DNA from: Acanthamoeba sp. SK_2022b | Taxonomy: Eukaryota > Discosea > Longamoebia > Acanthamoebidae | Assembly (NCBI GenBank): GCA_027943245.1 | Contig: JANDJZ010000441.1 | Coordinates: 20,001-31,864, forward strand | DNA: 11,864 nucleotides | Direction of reading: 5' to 3' | Shown here: piece after piece, positions 1 through 6,992 of the stretch | How the letters are laid out: each line of letters opens with the position of its first letter | How positions within the stretch are numbered: the first letter of the stretch is position 1 | Program-made: the position numbers and the translations under genes | The notes under the pieces: model-generated | Seen by the model: the letters and a program-made list of their open reading frames with translations, nothing else | The model's database searches: none | Told to the model about the DNA's origin: nothing

Positions 1-168
1 TTGATCGAGCAATACGGCACGCCGCGACTTGCGCTTGGCCTCCTCGTTCTGGTACATAGAACGAAGGCGCTGGCGGATGGAATCGAGGTCCTGCGTTCCA
101 TGCGTAGCTTGGCGGAAGCTTCCCTCATCGCCCGAGCTGTTATCATCCGAATGGCCGCTGCTCGACAT
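1..168 (-). CDS. Unidentified protein, N-terminal 56 codons only (runs off left edge)
   Basis: An uninterrupted minus-strand reading frame runs from an ATG at 168 to the window edge. It is too short for most ORF cut-offs but looks coding. It begins MSSSGHSDDNSSGDEG, an acidic serine-rich leader. It then becomes helical and basic (residues about 28-56, DLDSIRQRLRSMYQNEEAKR and onward), which could start a coiled coil. No stop or convincing splice donor is seen before the edge, so the rest of the gene lies to the left. The neighbouring ORP gene ends about 500 bp upstream on the same strand, a tandem arrangement. A perfect 16-bp inverted repeat at 249-264 sits about 80-95 bp upstream of the ATG, where a promoter is expected. 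I do not recognise the protein and infer no function. Confidence 0.6.
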   Translation of the reverse strand, partial: MSSSGHSDDNSSGDEGSFRQATHGTQDLDSIRQRLRSMYQNEEAKRKSRRAVLLDQ

Positions 169-666
169 CTTCCCGAAAGCGCTTTTGGTTCGTACGTTGA
201 AGGAGGGGCTACTACACCGCGGAGCAGCGAAACGAGAGGCTGTGTGCGATTCGATTGATCGAATGGTGCGGCTACAAACCCTCAAGTTCAGCGAGAAAGA
301 AGTACGCGCAGGGCCCGCGCGCCTACCATTCCTTCGCTCTCTGTTTCGTTCTGGTTTTTTCACGCGTTCCTTCCCCCGAATTTCCTCAGGCGCGCCCGTT
401 CCTTTCGTTTTTCGCCCCACTCCACCACAAGCGGGCCTCCCCTTCTTGATCCAGAGACGATCACCGCACCGCACAAGGAGAAGGGGAATCCTTGTTAGGT
501 ATCTTCTTGTAGATAGCAAACAGCTCGCGGGTAAGATCAAAGGGGGAAAGGAAAACAGGGGAAAGGAGCGAAAATGTAGACAAGCTGGTGAGGCTGTTGG
601 CCGGGGCACTCGTGGTAGGGGGTAGGGGTAGCACGGCGAGGGGGGTGAAAGCACGCCGGCAGTGAC
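169..666. other. Intergenic region: 3' flank of the ORP gene and promoter side of the left-edge gene
   Basis: No coding frame here resembles a protein. The right part should hold the 3' untranslated region of the minus-strand ORP gene, whose stop is at 667-669. The left part should hold the promoter and 5' UTR of the gene starting at 168. The only distinct structure seen is the inverted repeat at 249-264. No tRNA or other RNA gene was recognised. Confidence 0.5.
249..264. repeat. Perfect inverted repeat ATTCGAT-TG-ATCGAAT upstream of the left-edge gene
   Basis: The two 7-bp arms match exactly around a 2-bp centre. The contained 9-mer GATTGATCG recurs at 6936-6944, about 50 bp upstream of the Sin3 ATG. 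A regulatory role is an inference from position only. Confidence 0.45.
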
Positions 667-3140
667 TCACTTCTTCCTGGCGCCGATGACGCAGTTCTCC
701 TCGTACTCCTCCCACTGATCCAACTCGTCCAGGGGGAACGGCTCCAGGCTGAAAGAAAAAGAAAAAGAAAAAGAAAATGGTTAGCGCGCAACACCAAGCG
801 CAGGAGGAGGGCAGCGGCGTTGTACTTCTTCCATTTGTAGACCCAGCCGCCATTCTCGTCCCTATCAAAGTACTTCGTCTGGTACGTCTCCTGTGAACGA
901 GTACCGTATGTCAGAAAACAACCACGACCGGGCGATGACGATGGCGGTAGGACAAGAAATAATATATAAAAATAAAAATATAACATATAAATATAAATAA
1001 AAGCATGTACGCCCTCCCCACCATCGTGCACACGAGCACACGACCTGTGGGGTGGGCTGGTCCCGAAATTCTCCCGGGGGCCGTTTGGTTTTCAATTTTG
1101 AAGGTCGATTAATCGCTGATCCCACGGCACAGCCAGGAGGGCGAGGGATGACCTTCCCTTTTGCTCGCGCGCGGCAAACGTAATAGAGAGAGAGAAGAAA
1201 GGGAAAAAGAGAGGGGAGGGGGAGAGAGGGAGAAAGCACCTTTTCCTCTTCCCTCCTGCGCACGGCCTCACGCTGCGCGTCCTCGATTTTGCATTTCTCG
1301 GTGGTGGCGGTTTCCTGGTCGTTCTTCCTCAGCGCGGCAGACACGTGCTGCCACAGCCTGCCGCATGCGATGGATGCAAAGGGTTAGCTTAACCATGCAC
1401 CACCACGACGATGGAGAGGTGGAGAGGAGGGCCCACCTTCGCGACTCGCTCTCGTCCTGCTGGTCGAGCGGCCTGATGTCCATGGTGACCTTGGGTGGCG
1501 CGCTCTTGGGGTCCCAGAGGAGCTCGTCCTTCTGTTTGAGCGAAAATAAATGTAAATTAAATAAGCAATGGATTGTATAAATAATAATAATGAATATATA
1601 GAAAGAAATAATAGCAGACATGCACGCCTCGTGTAGTATTTACCTTGGTGTCGGCGGGCTTGATGAAAATTTGTTCGTCCCACTTGCCAGAGATTGTGTA
1701 CAGCGTCTTCTTCTTGCCGGTGGTCTCCTTGATCTTGCCCGCCACGTGGTTGTAGCCACCACCAAAGTAGGGCTGCACAGCACCGAATCGCACCGAACCG
1801 CAAACAACAAATAAGCCAGTTAATTGCGGCTCGGCCAGATAACGAAATTTAGGCGTTTTTTTTGTTTGCTTTTTGGTTTTAAATTGAGCGGGGGCGTGCC
1901 TTGGTCTTGAACTCGATCTCGGACTGCAGGCCGGTCTTCTCGCAGGTGATGTACACGGTGCCGCCCATCTCCATCAGCAGGGTGCCCCACAAGATGCCTG
2001 TTCGCCGCCATCCCAAAGTGGAGGGAGAGCGCTTAGGAAAACAAGTCACGGCGCGTGCGCTATGACGTGGCAGGCACGAAGCGGAAAGCGAGAAAGGTGA
2101 GGTGAGGGCACCTCGTGCGTAGGCGGTGGGGAAGGTGATGGTGTAGGACTCGCCAGGGATACGGAGGAAGTACAGGGTGGCCTCGCCGTCCATGATGGCG
2201 GCAGACGAGTTGCCCATGAACCTGGCGAGAGGAGGAAGAGTGAATACACATGGATGAAAGAGACCACCCACCATTCGATTGAATAAAGATTTTTTGAGGC
2301 TGGGCTACGCACTTGGAGCGGAAATTGACGTAGCCATTGATGGCCAGACCAACTGCCCTGTTGGAGGCGTAGAACGCGCTCACTGGGGGGTGGTGCGACA
2401 CCTAGCGATTTTCATAGGAGAGATCGCCTTGTGTGAGTCATCGCATCCAGATCGGTACCACAGATCGAGCAAATTTCACAGCAAAAATAGGAATCGTGTG
2501 TGGGCGGCAGACCTGCTCCGACACGTAGAACGACTTGGAGGTGCCGTGATCCCACTGAGCACGGAAGATCTCGCCCAGGATAGGGTTGTAGGGCTTCTTG
2601 ACTCCCTGCAAAAGACAACAAATGCTTGATGAATAAATAATGTGGTTCGCGTTCATTCTACGAGAACCGAGCAGGTTACCTTGGGGCGAATGTAGAAGCC
2701 AGAAAGATACCAGCGAGTGATGGCAACCAGCCGATCAACGGGAGTCTGGCACTCCACCGAGCTGCAGTACGAGGAGGTAACGCGGTCACGTGAGTGGGTA
2801 GAGAGAGAGAGAGAGGGAGTGAGTGAAGTTCTTCTCGATTGCAACGGTACCTGAGCATAACATCGGGATGGGTGAAGAAGTCGGTAAGCTTCTCCAGGAA
2901 TGACTTGGGCTCCAAGATGAAGGTGGGGAGCGTGACGCGCGAGAGATCCATTCCGATTCGCACCTGCGACAGCAGATGCAGCAGAATGCTCTTGGCTTCA
3001 GGCTCCAAGACCTCGGTCTCAGTGCCCTCGATCTGCTGCTGCTCTTCGCCTCCCTGATTCATGGCTTCTTCAATCTCCTTATCCTTCTTGTCCTTCTTCT
3101 TGAGCTTCTTATCTTTCTTCTTGCTGTCTTTGCCGTCCAT
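667..3140 (-). CDS. Oxysterol-binding-protein-related protein (ORP), short form consisting of the lipid-binding domain
   Basis: ORPs exchange sterols or phosphatidylserine for phosphatidylinositol 4-phosphate between membranes at contact sites. Eleven exons fit: 3140-2851, 2761-2680, 2605-2513, 2401-2313, 2221-2112, 1997-1900, 1772-1644, 1531-1437, 1357-1240, 890-826 and 748-667, giving 416 aa. An in-frame TAA two codons upstream fixes the ATG. Residues 1-30 are a lysine-rich leader in place of the PH or ankyrin modules of long ORPs. The lipid-binding domain follows: [12 protein letters not shown] (63-74), ECQTP with [19 protein letters not shown] (125-136) and the family signature EQVSHHPP (154-161). 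Residues that bind phosphoinositide in yeast Osh4 are matched: K128 and N131 of KPYNP, H158-H159, and the KxxxExxxR set K350, E354, R358. Length is close to Osh4 (434 aa). No PH domain or FFAT motif is visible. Intron 6 has a GC donor. The last donor is uncertain: GTACAA after 826 is preferred, but GTTGCG about 26 nt downstream also keeps frame. Confidence 0.94.
751..777. repeat. Hexamer repeat (GAAAAA)n in the last ORP intron
   Basis: Near-perfect copies of a 6-bp unit read as (TTTTTC)n on the coding strand. They abut the CAG acceptor of the last ORP exon, so they serve as its polypyrimidine tract. Confidence 0.75.
891..1239 (-). other. Long ORP intron 9 with AT-rich island and purine-rich tract
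   Basis: At 349 nt this is the longest intron in the ORP gene. It holds a sharply AT-rich island at about 958-1003 (alternating A and T runs on a G+C-rich background). It also holds a GA-rich tract at about 1184-1235, which is CT-rich on the coding strand. I see no coding frame of interest and no recognisable RNA gene or transposon ends. Confidence 0.6.
1773..1899 (-). other. GC-AG intron in the ORP gene
   Basis: The exon ends AAG and the intron begins GCACGC; it ends TGTGCAG. No GT dinucleotide near the exon end could replace the donor. Only this junction joins EFKTK (ending at residue 254) to PYFGGG in frame. That join matches the conserved ORP stretch that reads EFKLKPF in human OSBP. Confidence 0.85.
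2762..2850 (-). other. ORP intron 1 containing a (CT)n tract on the coding strand
   Basis: Donor GTACCG and acceptor CTGCAG bracket 89 nt. A GA repeat at 2801-2815 on the plus strand is CT on the coding strand. Confidence 0.7.
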
Positions 3141-3439
3141 GAGTTAGAGAGAAATCGATTGCGGTGGTGGTTGTGTGGCCAAAGTTGGAATTTGGAGAGA
3201 AGAGATGATGGCGCGACGCTAAAATCGACTGGCACAACGCGTCTGGCTCGAGGCGTGCAGGTGGGTGGGTACCGGTAGAGAGAACAGACGAAAAATACCC
3301 AAACGAAGGCCGCCCACGGTGAGGGAGGGAGGACTTGAACGCACACCACAGAAGTGCTCACCTTGATGTGACGTGACAATTATTTGTCGACAAATGTCAT
3401 GCATTTCAGGTCCCTGGATACCCAGCTTGCGTGATGAGT
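3141..3439. other. Intergenic region between two tandem minus-strand genes
   Basis: These 299 bp hold the 3' end of the SAP-like gene and the promoter plus 5' UTR of the ORP gene. No coding frame is convincing. Visible features are a perfect 14-bp palindrome at 3382-3395, an adjoining CRE-like TGACGTGA at about 3369-3376, and a TCGATTG box at 3155-3161 only about 15 bp upstream of the ORP ATG. Confidence 0.5.
3382..3395. repeat. Perfect 14-bp palindrome ATTTGTCGACAAAT
   Basis: The sequence is identical to its own reverse complement. It lies 45 bp beyond the stop codon of the SAP-like gene and about 240 bp upstream of the ORP ATG. Flanking TGACA (3374-3378) and TGTCA (3395-3399) extend the dyad imperfectly. 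It could be a dimeric transcription-factor site; this is inference. Confidence 0.6.
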
Positions 3440-4653
3440 TCAAGCGTCGCGAAGGCGCGTCAGTTGGTCGTTGCACTCGGCCAGGGCGGCCTGCGCCTGC
3501 TCCAGGTTGCGCTGAGCCTCGTCGCGCTTGTGCTCGAGGTTCCGCTTGGAAAGCGCGCGCTGGTGGGCGTCGAGCCACTGCGGACTGGCGAGGCTGTCTC
3601 TCTGGCTCTGGAGGTGAGGCGCGAGCTGGCTCTGGAGGAACAGGCTGTTGACCGGCGACTCGGCGCAGATGCGAAGAAGTGTGTTGATCAGGGTGACGGA
3701 CTCGAGTCGCCTCGTGCGCTCCTGCTCCAGGCCGGCTGGCTCTGTGGCGACTGGGGGCGAAGAGCCGAAGCGCTTGATTTGGTCAACAAGCGCAACCACG
3801 TCGATGGTCGGGGGAAGTTCAAACGTCTTGGGGATCTTGCGCGGACGCTTCTCCTTCCCCTCTTTCTCCTCCTTCCCCTTCTCTATGTCGACCTGTTTCC
3901 TCTTTGGCCGCTCCTCCTTCACGGGGATCTGTGGCGCGGAGATCGTGGGCGACGCAGGCTGCAGGGTAGTTGTGAGCCTCGAGCCACTTGCCGCTTGCTG
4001 CGAAGATGCTGGGTGGCCTGTGGGAGGCGGTTGCGTGGTGGTCTGTTCCGCTGGGTTGGGCGCTAGCGCAGGCGTGGCCACAATTGCCACGGGGTTGGAC
4101 GGGGTCGACGAAGGCAGCGACGGCGAAGCAGAGGTGGTGGAGACACCCCGGGACTTCGCGTTGATGAGGTCGCGTGCCTTGAGCTGTGCCACGATACTTG
4201 AAGCAAACTGGTCCTTGGTCGCCCGTGCGGCGATCTTGACATCATACCTTACAGCTTCGGCTTGGAGCTCAGCCTTGGACCACATGGGCAAGGTGAGCTT
4301 CTGAAGGAGGTCCGCGACCAAGTCTGCCTTTTTGTGCCGTGATACACCCTCAGTGGGGAACTCTGCGTAGGAATGTTAGGCAAAGCCACACATGGCACAC
4401 TCGCGGGAGACGCACTTGCTTGGTGAATCTTGGTGAGTTGGTCACGCGTGCAGCGTTCGTAGTGCTCCCTGGCCTTCTCCACGCTGCGCTCACCATCCAG
4501 CGGGTAGGCGCCCTCTGGCACAGTCTTGCCTCCCGACTTACGCGCCGTCGGGCTTGTGCCGGTCAACTTTGGAGCTGCCCCATTGGTTGCAGCTGTTACC
4601 GGCGCTGGCGCAGCAGAGGGGACAAGGGTTATGATCTTTTCGGAGTAGGTCAT
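3440..4653 (-). CDS. Uncharacterised protein with two SAP-like helical segments and a C-terminal coiled coil
   Basis: Exons 4653-4416 and 4362-3440 join in phase through donor GTGCGT and acceptor CGCAG, giving 386 aa. Residues 1-60 are low-complexity (A, P, T, S). Two consecutive stretches resemble SAP/LEM-like helix-loop-helix folds. The first, about 66-102, has TRDQLTKIHQ and a GVSRHKKADLVADLL end; the second, about 105-141, has WSKAELQAEAVRYDV then TKDQFASSIVAQL. SAP domains usually bind DNA or RNA. A proline/serine/threonine linker follows. Next come a very basic patch (about 228-258, KEERPKRKQ and KRPRK) that could be a nuclear localisation signal, a helical region, and a heptad-like coiled coil (about 343-386). 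The start is uncertain: the frame stays open upstream to ATGs at 4857 and 4878, and a C-run followed by CACAG at about 4693 suggests an upstream intron. I do not recognise the family. Nuclear nucleic-acid binding is inference. Confidence 0.8.
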
Positions 4654-4911
4654 CTTAGCGTCATTTGGCACTGAGAAGTTGGCGAAAGGGTTCTGTGCGA
4701 GGGGGGGGGGGGTTGAATGGGTCTGGTGAGGAATAACCGCCAATAAATGATAATAATCGCTTGCAGCGTGAAGTGGGTCAGTACTTCCATTGGGGTGGGT
4801 GGACGTGGAGAACTGCCGCATGAACTTCAAATGCCCAGCAACGCAATTTGCAGCCATAATTTGATAAACAGCGTTCATTAGCAACCTGGTTGCTGGAGCG
4901 TTGGCATCTCA
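4654..4911 (-). other. Possible 5' extension or 5' UTR/intron of the SAP-like gene
   Basis: The minus-strand frame of the SAP-like protein stays open here from ATG 4878 (and ATG 4857) down to the chosen ATG at 4653. An in-frame stop lies upstream at 4909-4911. The extension would include MRQFSTST, which resembles a mitochondrial presequence cleavage region. Against direct coding, a run of 12 C on the minus strand followed by TCGCACAG (about 4693-4712) looks like a splice acceptor. That would make NPFANFSVPNDAK the start of an internal exon. A phase-0 donor GTTATT after GCG would leave an intron of only about 45 nt. I cannot decide between these models. Confidence 0.4.
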
Positions 4912-5142
4912 AAAAAATGTACACCAAGGCTTGGCGCAATGACTTCCAACTCCTCCTCCTTCACCCTTCTGCATTGTGTTGCACACAAGTTGGAAAGTGA
5001 CAAATGCACCTCCTTCATTATGTGCTTGCCGCTGTGTCGTGTTTTGATCTTGGTCTTCAACGCCCAACCTTTTCGTTGGGGGCTTATTTTTATATATTAA
5101 AAAATAAGTGGACCAAGATCAAATAACAGTTTACGAAACACT
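4912..5142. promoter_or_regulatory. Divergent promoter region rich in inverted repeats
   Basis: This lies between the minus-strand SAP-like gene and the plus-strand split-barrel gene and should serve both. Short dyads are packed across it and its left margin: GCAACC-T-GGTTGC (4881-4893), CCAAG-G-CTTGG (4924-4934), TTGTGT-TGC-ACACAA (4974-4988), and the nested structure at 5043-5123. An AT-rich core TTTTTATATATTAAAAAA (5087-5104) lies about 40 bp upstream of the ATG at 5143 and could be a TATA-like element. An in-frame TAA at 5098-5100 shows that the downstream ATG is the first available. Confidence 0.5.
5043..5123. repeat. Nested inverted repeats able to fold as a three-way junction
   Basis: A perfect 13-bp outer stem pairs TTTGATCTTGGTC (5043-5055) with GACCAAGATCAAA (5111-5123). 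Inside it are two further perfect stems. CCCAAC (5063-5068) pairs with GTTGGG (5075-5080) around a 6-nt loop. CTTATTTTT (5083-5091) pairs with AAAAATAAG (5100-5108) around an 8-nt loop. It ends 19 bp before the ATG of the next gene. It is not a tRNA: no anticodon arm or T-loop motif fits. Confidence 0.7.
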
Positions 5143-6590
5143 ATGAAGAAGGCGCAGCGTTGTCATCGCGCCCCCACTGCCGGCCGTTCGGTGCTCCGCA
5201 AATGCGCTGTACAATCTGAGGCGCACTCTTCACGTCTCCTCTTTGCCCCCGCACCGCGCCTCCGATTTCTCTGCTCATCTCCCGCACTGCCCCCATCTGC
5301 ATTGACCTCGTCCCGTAGCCCCATTTCTTCCCTTTCTTCCCTTGTCCGGCACTATTCGAATCGATCGGCACCTGACCAGGATCAGCACCAACGCCTGAGC
5401 GTTGCGGAGCTCATGCGTTCGCTCGTTGAATCGCGCAAGTCGGGCACACTCACCACGGTTCAGCTCTACCGCGGAGCCGATCAGCAAGGCGGCAGCCTGC
5501 CCCTGTTTGGTTCGCTCATGCCCTACATCCTTGCCGAAGACGCCTCGCCCATCGTTGCCCTTCGCCCAGACGAGAAGCATATGAAGAATCTGGAGCATCT
5601 TGACATGGCCTCCCTCGTCGTACGTGCGCGCCTTGCTGCATGGCCCTTTGCATGACTGCTACTGCCATTACTTGCTGGCCATATCGTTGTTGTTTACAAC
5701 CCACTTACGTGCAAGTGTCGAACCACTCCATGTCTCTACAGGTCTATCCGCTCACCCCGTCCAACATCAACCCCTCCAGCTTTGCCTTGCCTCGAGTGAA
5801 CTTGGCTGGGAGACTCAGGTGTAGTAGTGCAACGTTTGTCCTCGTTCGCACGCGCAGCTCGTCATTGCGTCGATGGTGTCTGATTCTCCTTGCGCTTGGC
5901 CTCGACGCAGGAAGCTCGACCCGGCCGATGCCAAAGACATGTTGACGTCCGTGCAGCGTCGGTACCTCGCCGCCCACCCAGGGTGCAAGAAGATCATCGA
6001 CGACCTGGTCTTCTACAAGCTCGAGATCGACGACACCGTGTACTGCAGCGGCGGGCTGCAGGAGACGACGCACGTCCCGTTCGACAAGTACAGCTCCACA
6101 AGGCCCGACGTGGTGATGCAGGACAGTCGGTCCATCTTGGAGTGGATGAACGAGTCCAAGCGGGCCATCTACCTCAAGCTCTTCTGCCAGGAGTATGCGC
6201 AGATCCAAGACGTGGGTGAGATCTTCATGTTCTCGGTCGACAGGAAGGGCTTCGACGTGATGGCCTGGCGACAGACCAACCGGTGCGTCGCGCCCGCCGC
6301 GGTCTCTGGTGAGGCAGACGACAGCTAACGACGATGACGACGTGTTGGCCAATGGCAGCAATTGGACGGAGCTCCGCTTCCCGTTCCCCTACGAGATGAA
6401 GTCGGTCGAGGACTGCCGGGGCGGGTTGCTGGACAGCTGCGCCTTCCTGCACGACAAGTACCTCAAGGGCGTCGAGGGCGCCGAAAAGTTTGACGTTGAG
6501 GAGGAGAGGAAGCGCGAGCTCGAGCGACAAAAGAAGCAGCACGAGGAAGACCAAGCGAGGCGCAGAGAGTTGACCGAGCCCGAGTTCTAG
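5143..6590 (+). CDS. Mitochondrial FMN-binding split-barrel protein (HugZ/CREG/GluTRBP-like) with DUF2470-like C-terminal part
   Basis: Four exons, 5143-5619, 5742-5818, 5911-6282 and 6359-6590, join in phase (GTACGT, GTGTAG, GTGCGT donors; CAG acceptors) to give 385 aa. Residues 1-70 lack acidic residues almost entirely and are rich in R, S, A and L, as in a mitochondrial targeting peptide. The split-barrel domain, about 86-235, shows LMRSLVESRKSGTLTT, GSLMPYILAED, the conserved H146xxN149, and RYLAAHP (202-208). Relatives of this fold bind FMN or heme: bacterial HugZ degrades heme, and plant GluTRBP binds glutamyl-tRNA reductase. Residues about 259-345 resemble DUF2470 (ILEWMNES, MFSVDRKGFDVMAWR, WTELRFPFP). 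The histidine usual after MN is replaced by a serine/lysine stretch. The C-terminus (about 350-385) is a highly charged helix. An upstream in-frame stop supports the start. A role in mitochondrial heme or flavin metabolism is inference. Confidence 0.82.
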
Positions 6591-6992
6591 ACGGCCCGTG
6601 TGCAGAAGGGATTGCCCGGGTGTAGCGAACGATAAACTCCGTTTGTTAAACTTTCCTGCCGAATTTCTGGGCATTGGGGATTGTCGACAGGCTTTTTGGC
6701 ATGCCTGGCATGTCCCCAACCCCCCCCATTATCCTCCGCTCTCTTCTCGTGCTACTCGATCTTTTTCCGACCTTCGAACCCCACGCCTCACCGCTCTACT
6801 AGTTGTGCTAGAGAAGAAGGGCCCTGGGAGAGATAGAGGTTGTTGGTGCTGTGGTGCGAAGGAGATAGCGCTACTACTTTTCGTTCTACTCGCGGCCCTC
6901 TGCCTCCGTGTGTCTTTCGATCTTCGATTGAATTGGATTGATCGCAGCGATCGACGCGCGCAAAGCCTTCCTGAGAGGAGGAAGAAGATCTT
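6591..6992 (+). promoter_or_regulatory. Intergenic region upstream of Sin3
   Basis: These 402 bp separate two plus-strand genes and should contain the 3' UTR of the split-barrel gene and the Sin3 promoter and 5' UTR. Both strands have open frames but nothing protein-like. Near the right end are TCGATTG (6924-6930), GATTGATCG (6936-6944) and an overlapping perfect dyad GATCGC-A-GCGATC (6940-6952). The 9-mer GATTGATCG also occurs at 253-261, upstream of the left-edge gene. A tRNA-like A box on the minus strand at 6799-6810 lacks the rest of a tRNA. Confidence 0.5.

Noticed and set aside
461..868. Minus-strand frame overlapping the ORP 3' end in a different phase
   Set aside because: The alternative phase of the last exon gives a glycine/arginine/valine-rich shadow. 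The chosen phase gives [17 protein letters not shown] followed promptly by a stop.
3310..3365. Minus-strand GTTCAAGTCC reminiscent of a tRNA T-arm
   Set aside because: The flanking 5-bp stems do not pair and no D-arm or acceptor stem can be built.
4411..4420. Second GC-AG intron candidate: GCAAGT donor in the SAP-like gene
   Set aside because: It overlaps the canonical GTGCGT donor four bases downstream. Only the GT donor keeps the frame into the KADLVADLL exon.
5744..6361. Long open frame (205 codons) antisense to the split-barrel gene
   Set aside because: It spans the introns and exons of a well-supported plus-strand gene, has biased composition typical of an antisense GC-rich shadow frame, and shows no recognisable domain.
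6771..6810. tRNA-like internal promoter on the minus strand: A-box-like TAGCACAACTAG and B-box-like GGTTCGAAGG
   Set aside because: The anticodon arm is missing (only about 18 nt between boxes), the D stem has a mismatch, the B box diverges after GGTTCGA, and there is no T-run terminator. It is probably a coincidence or an old fragment.
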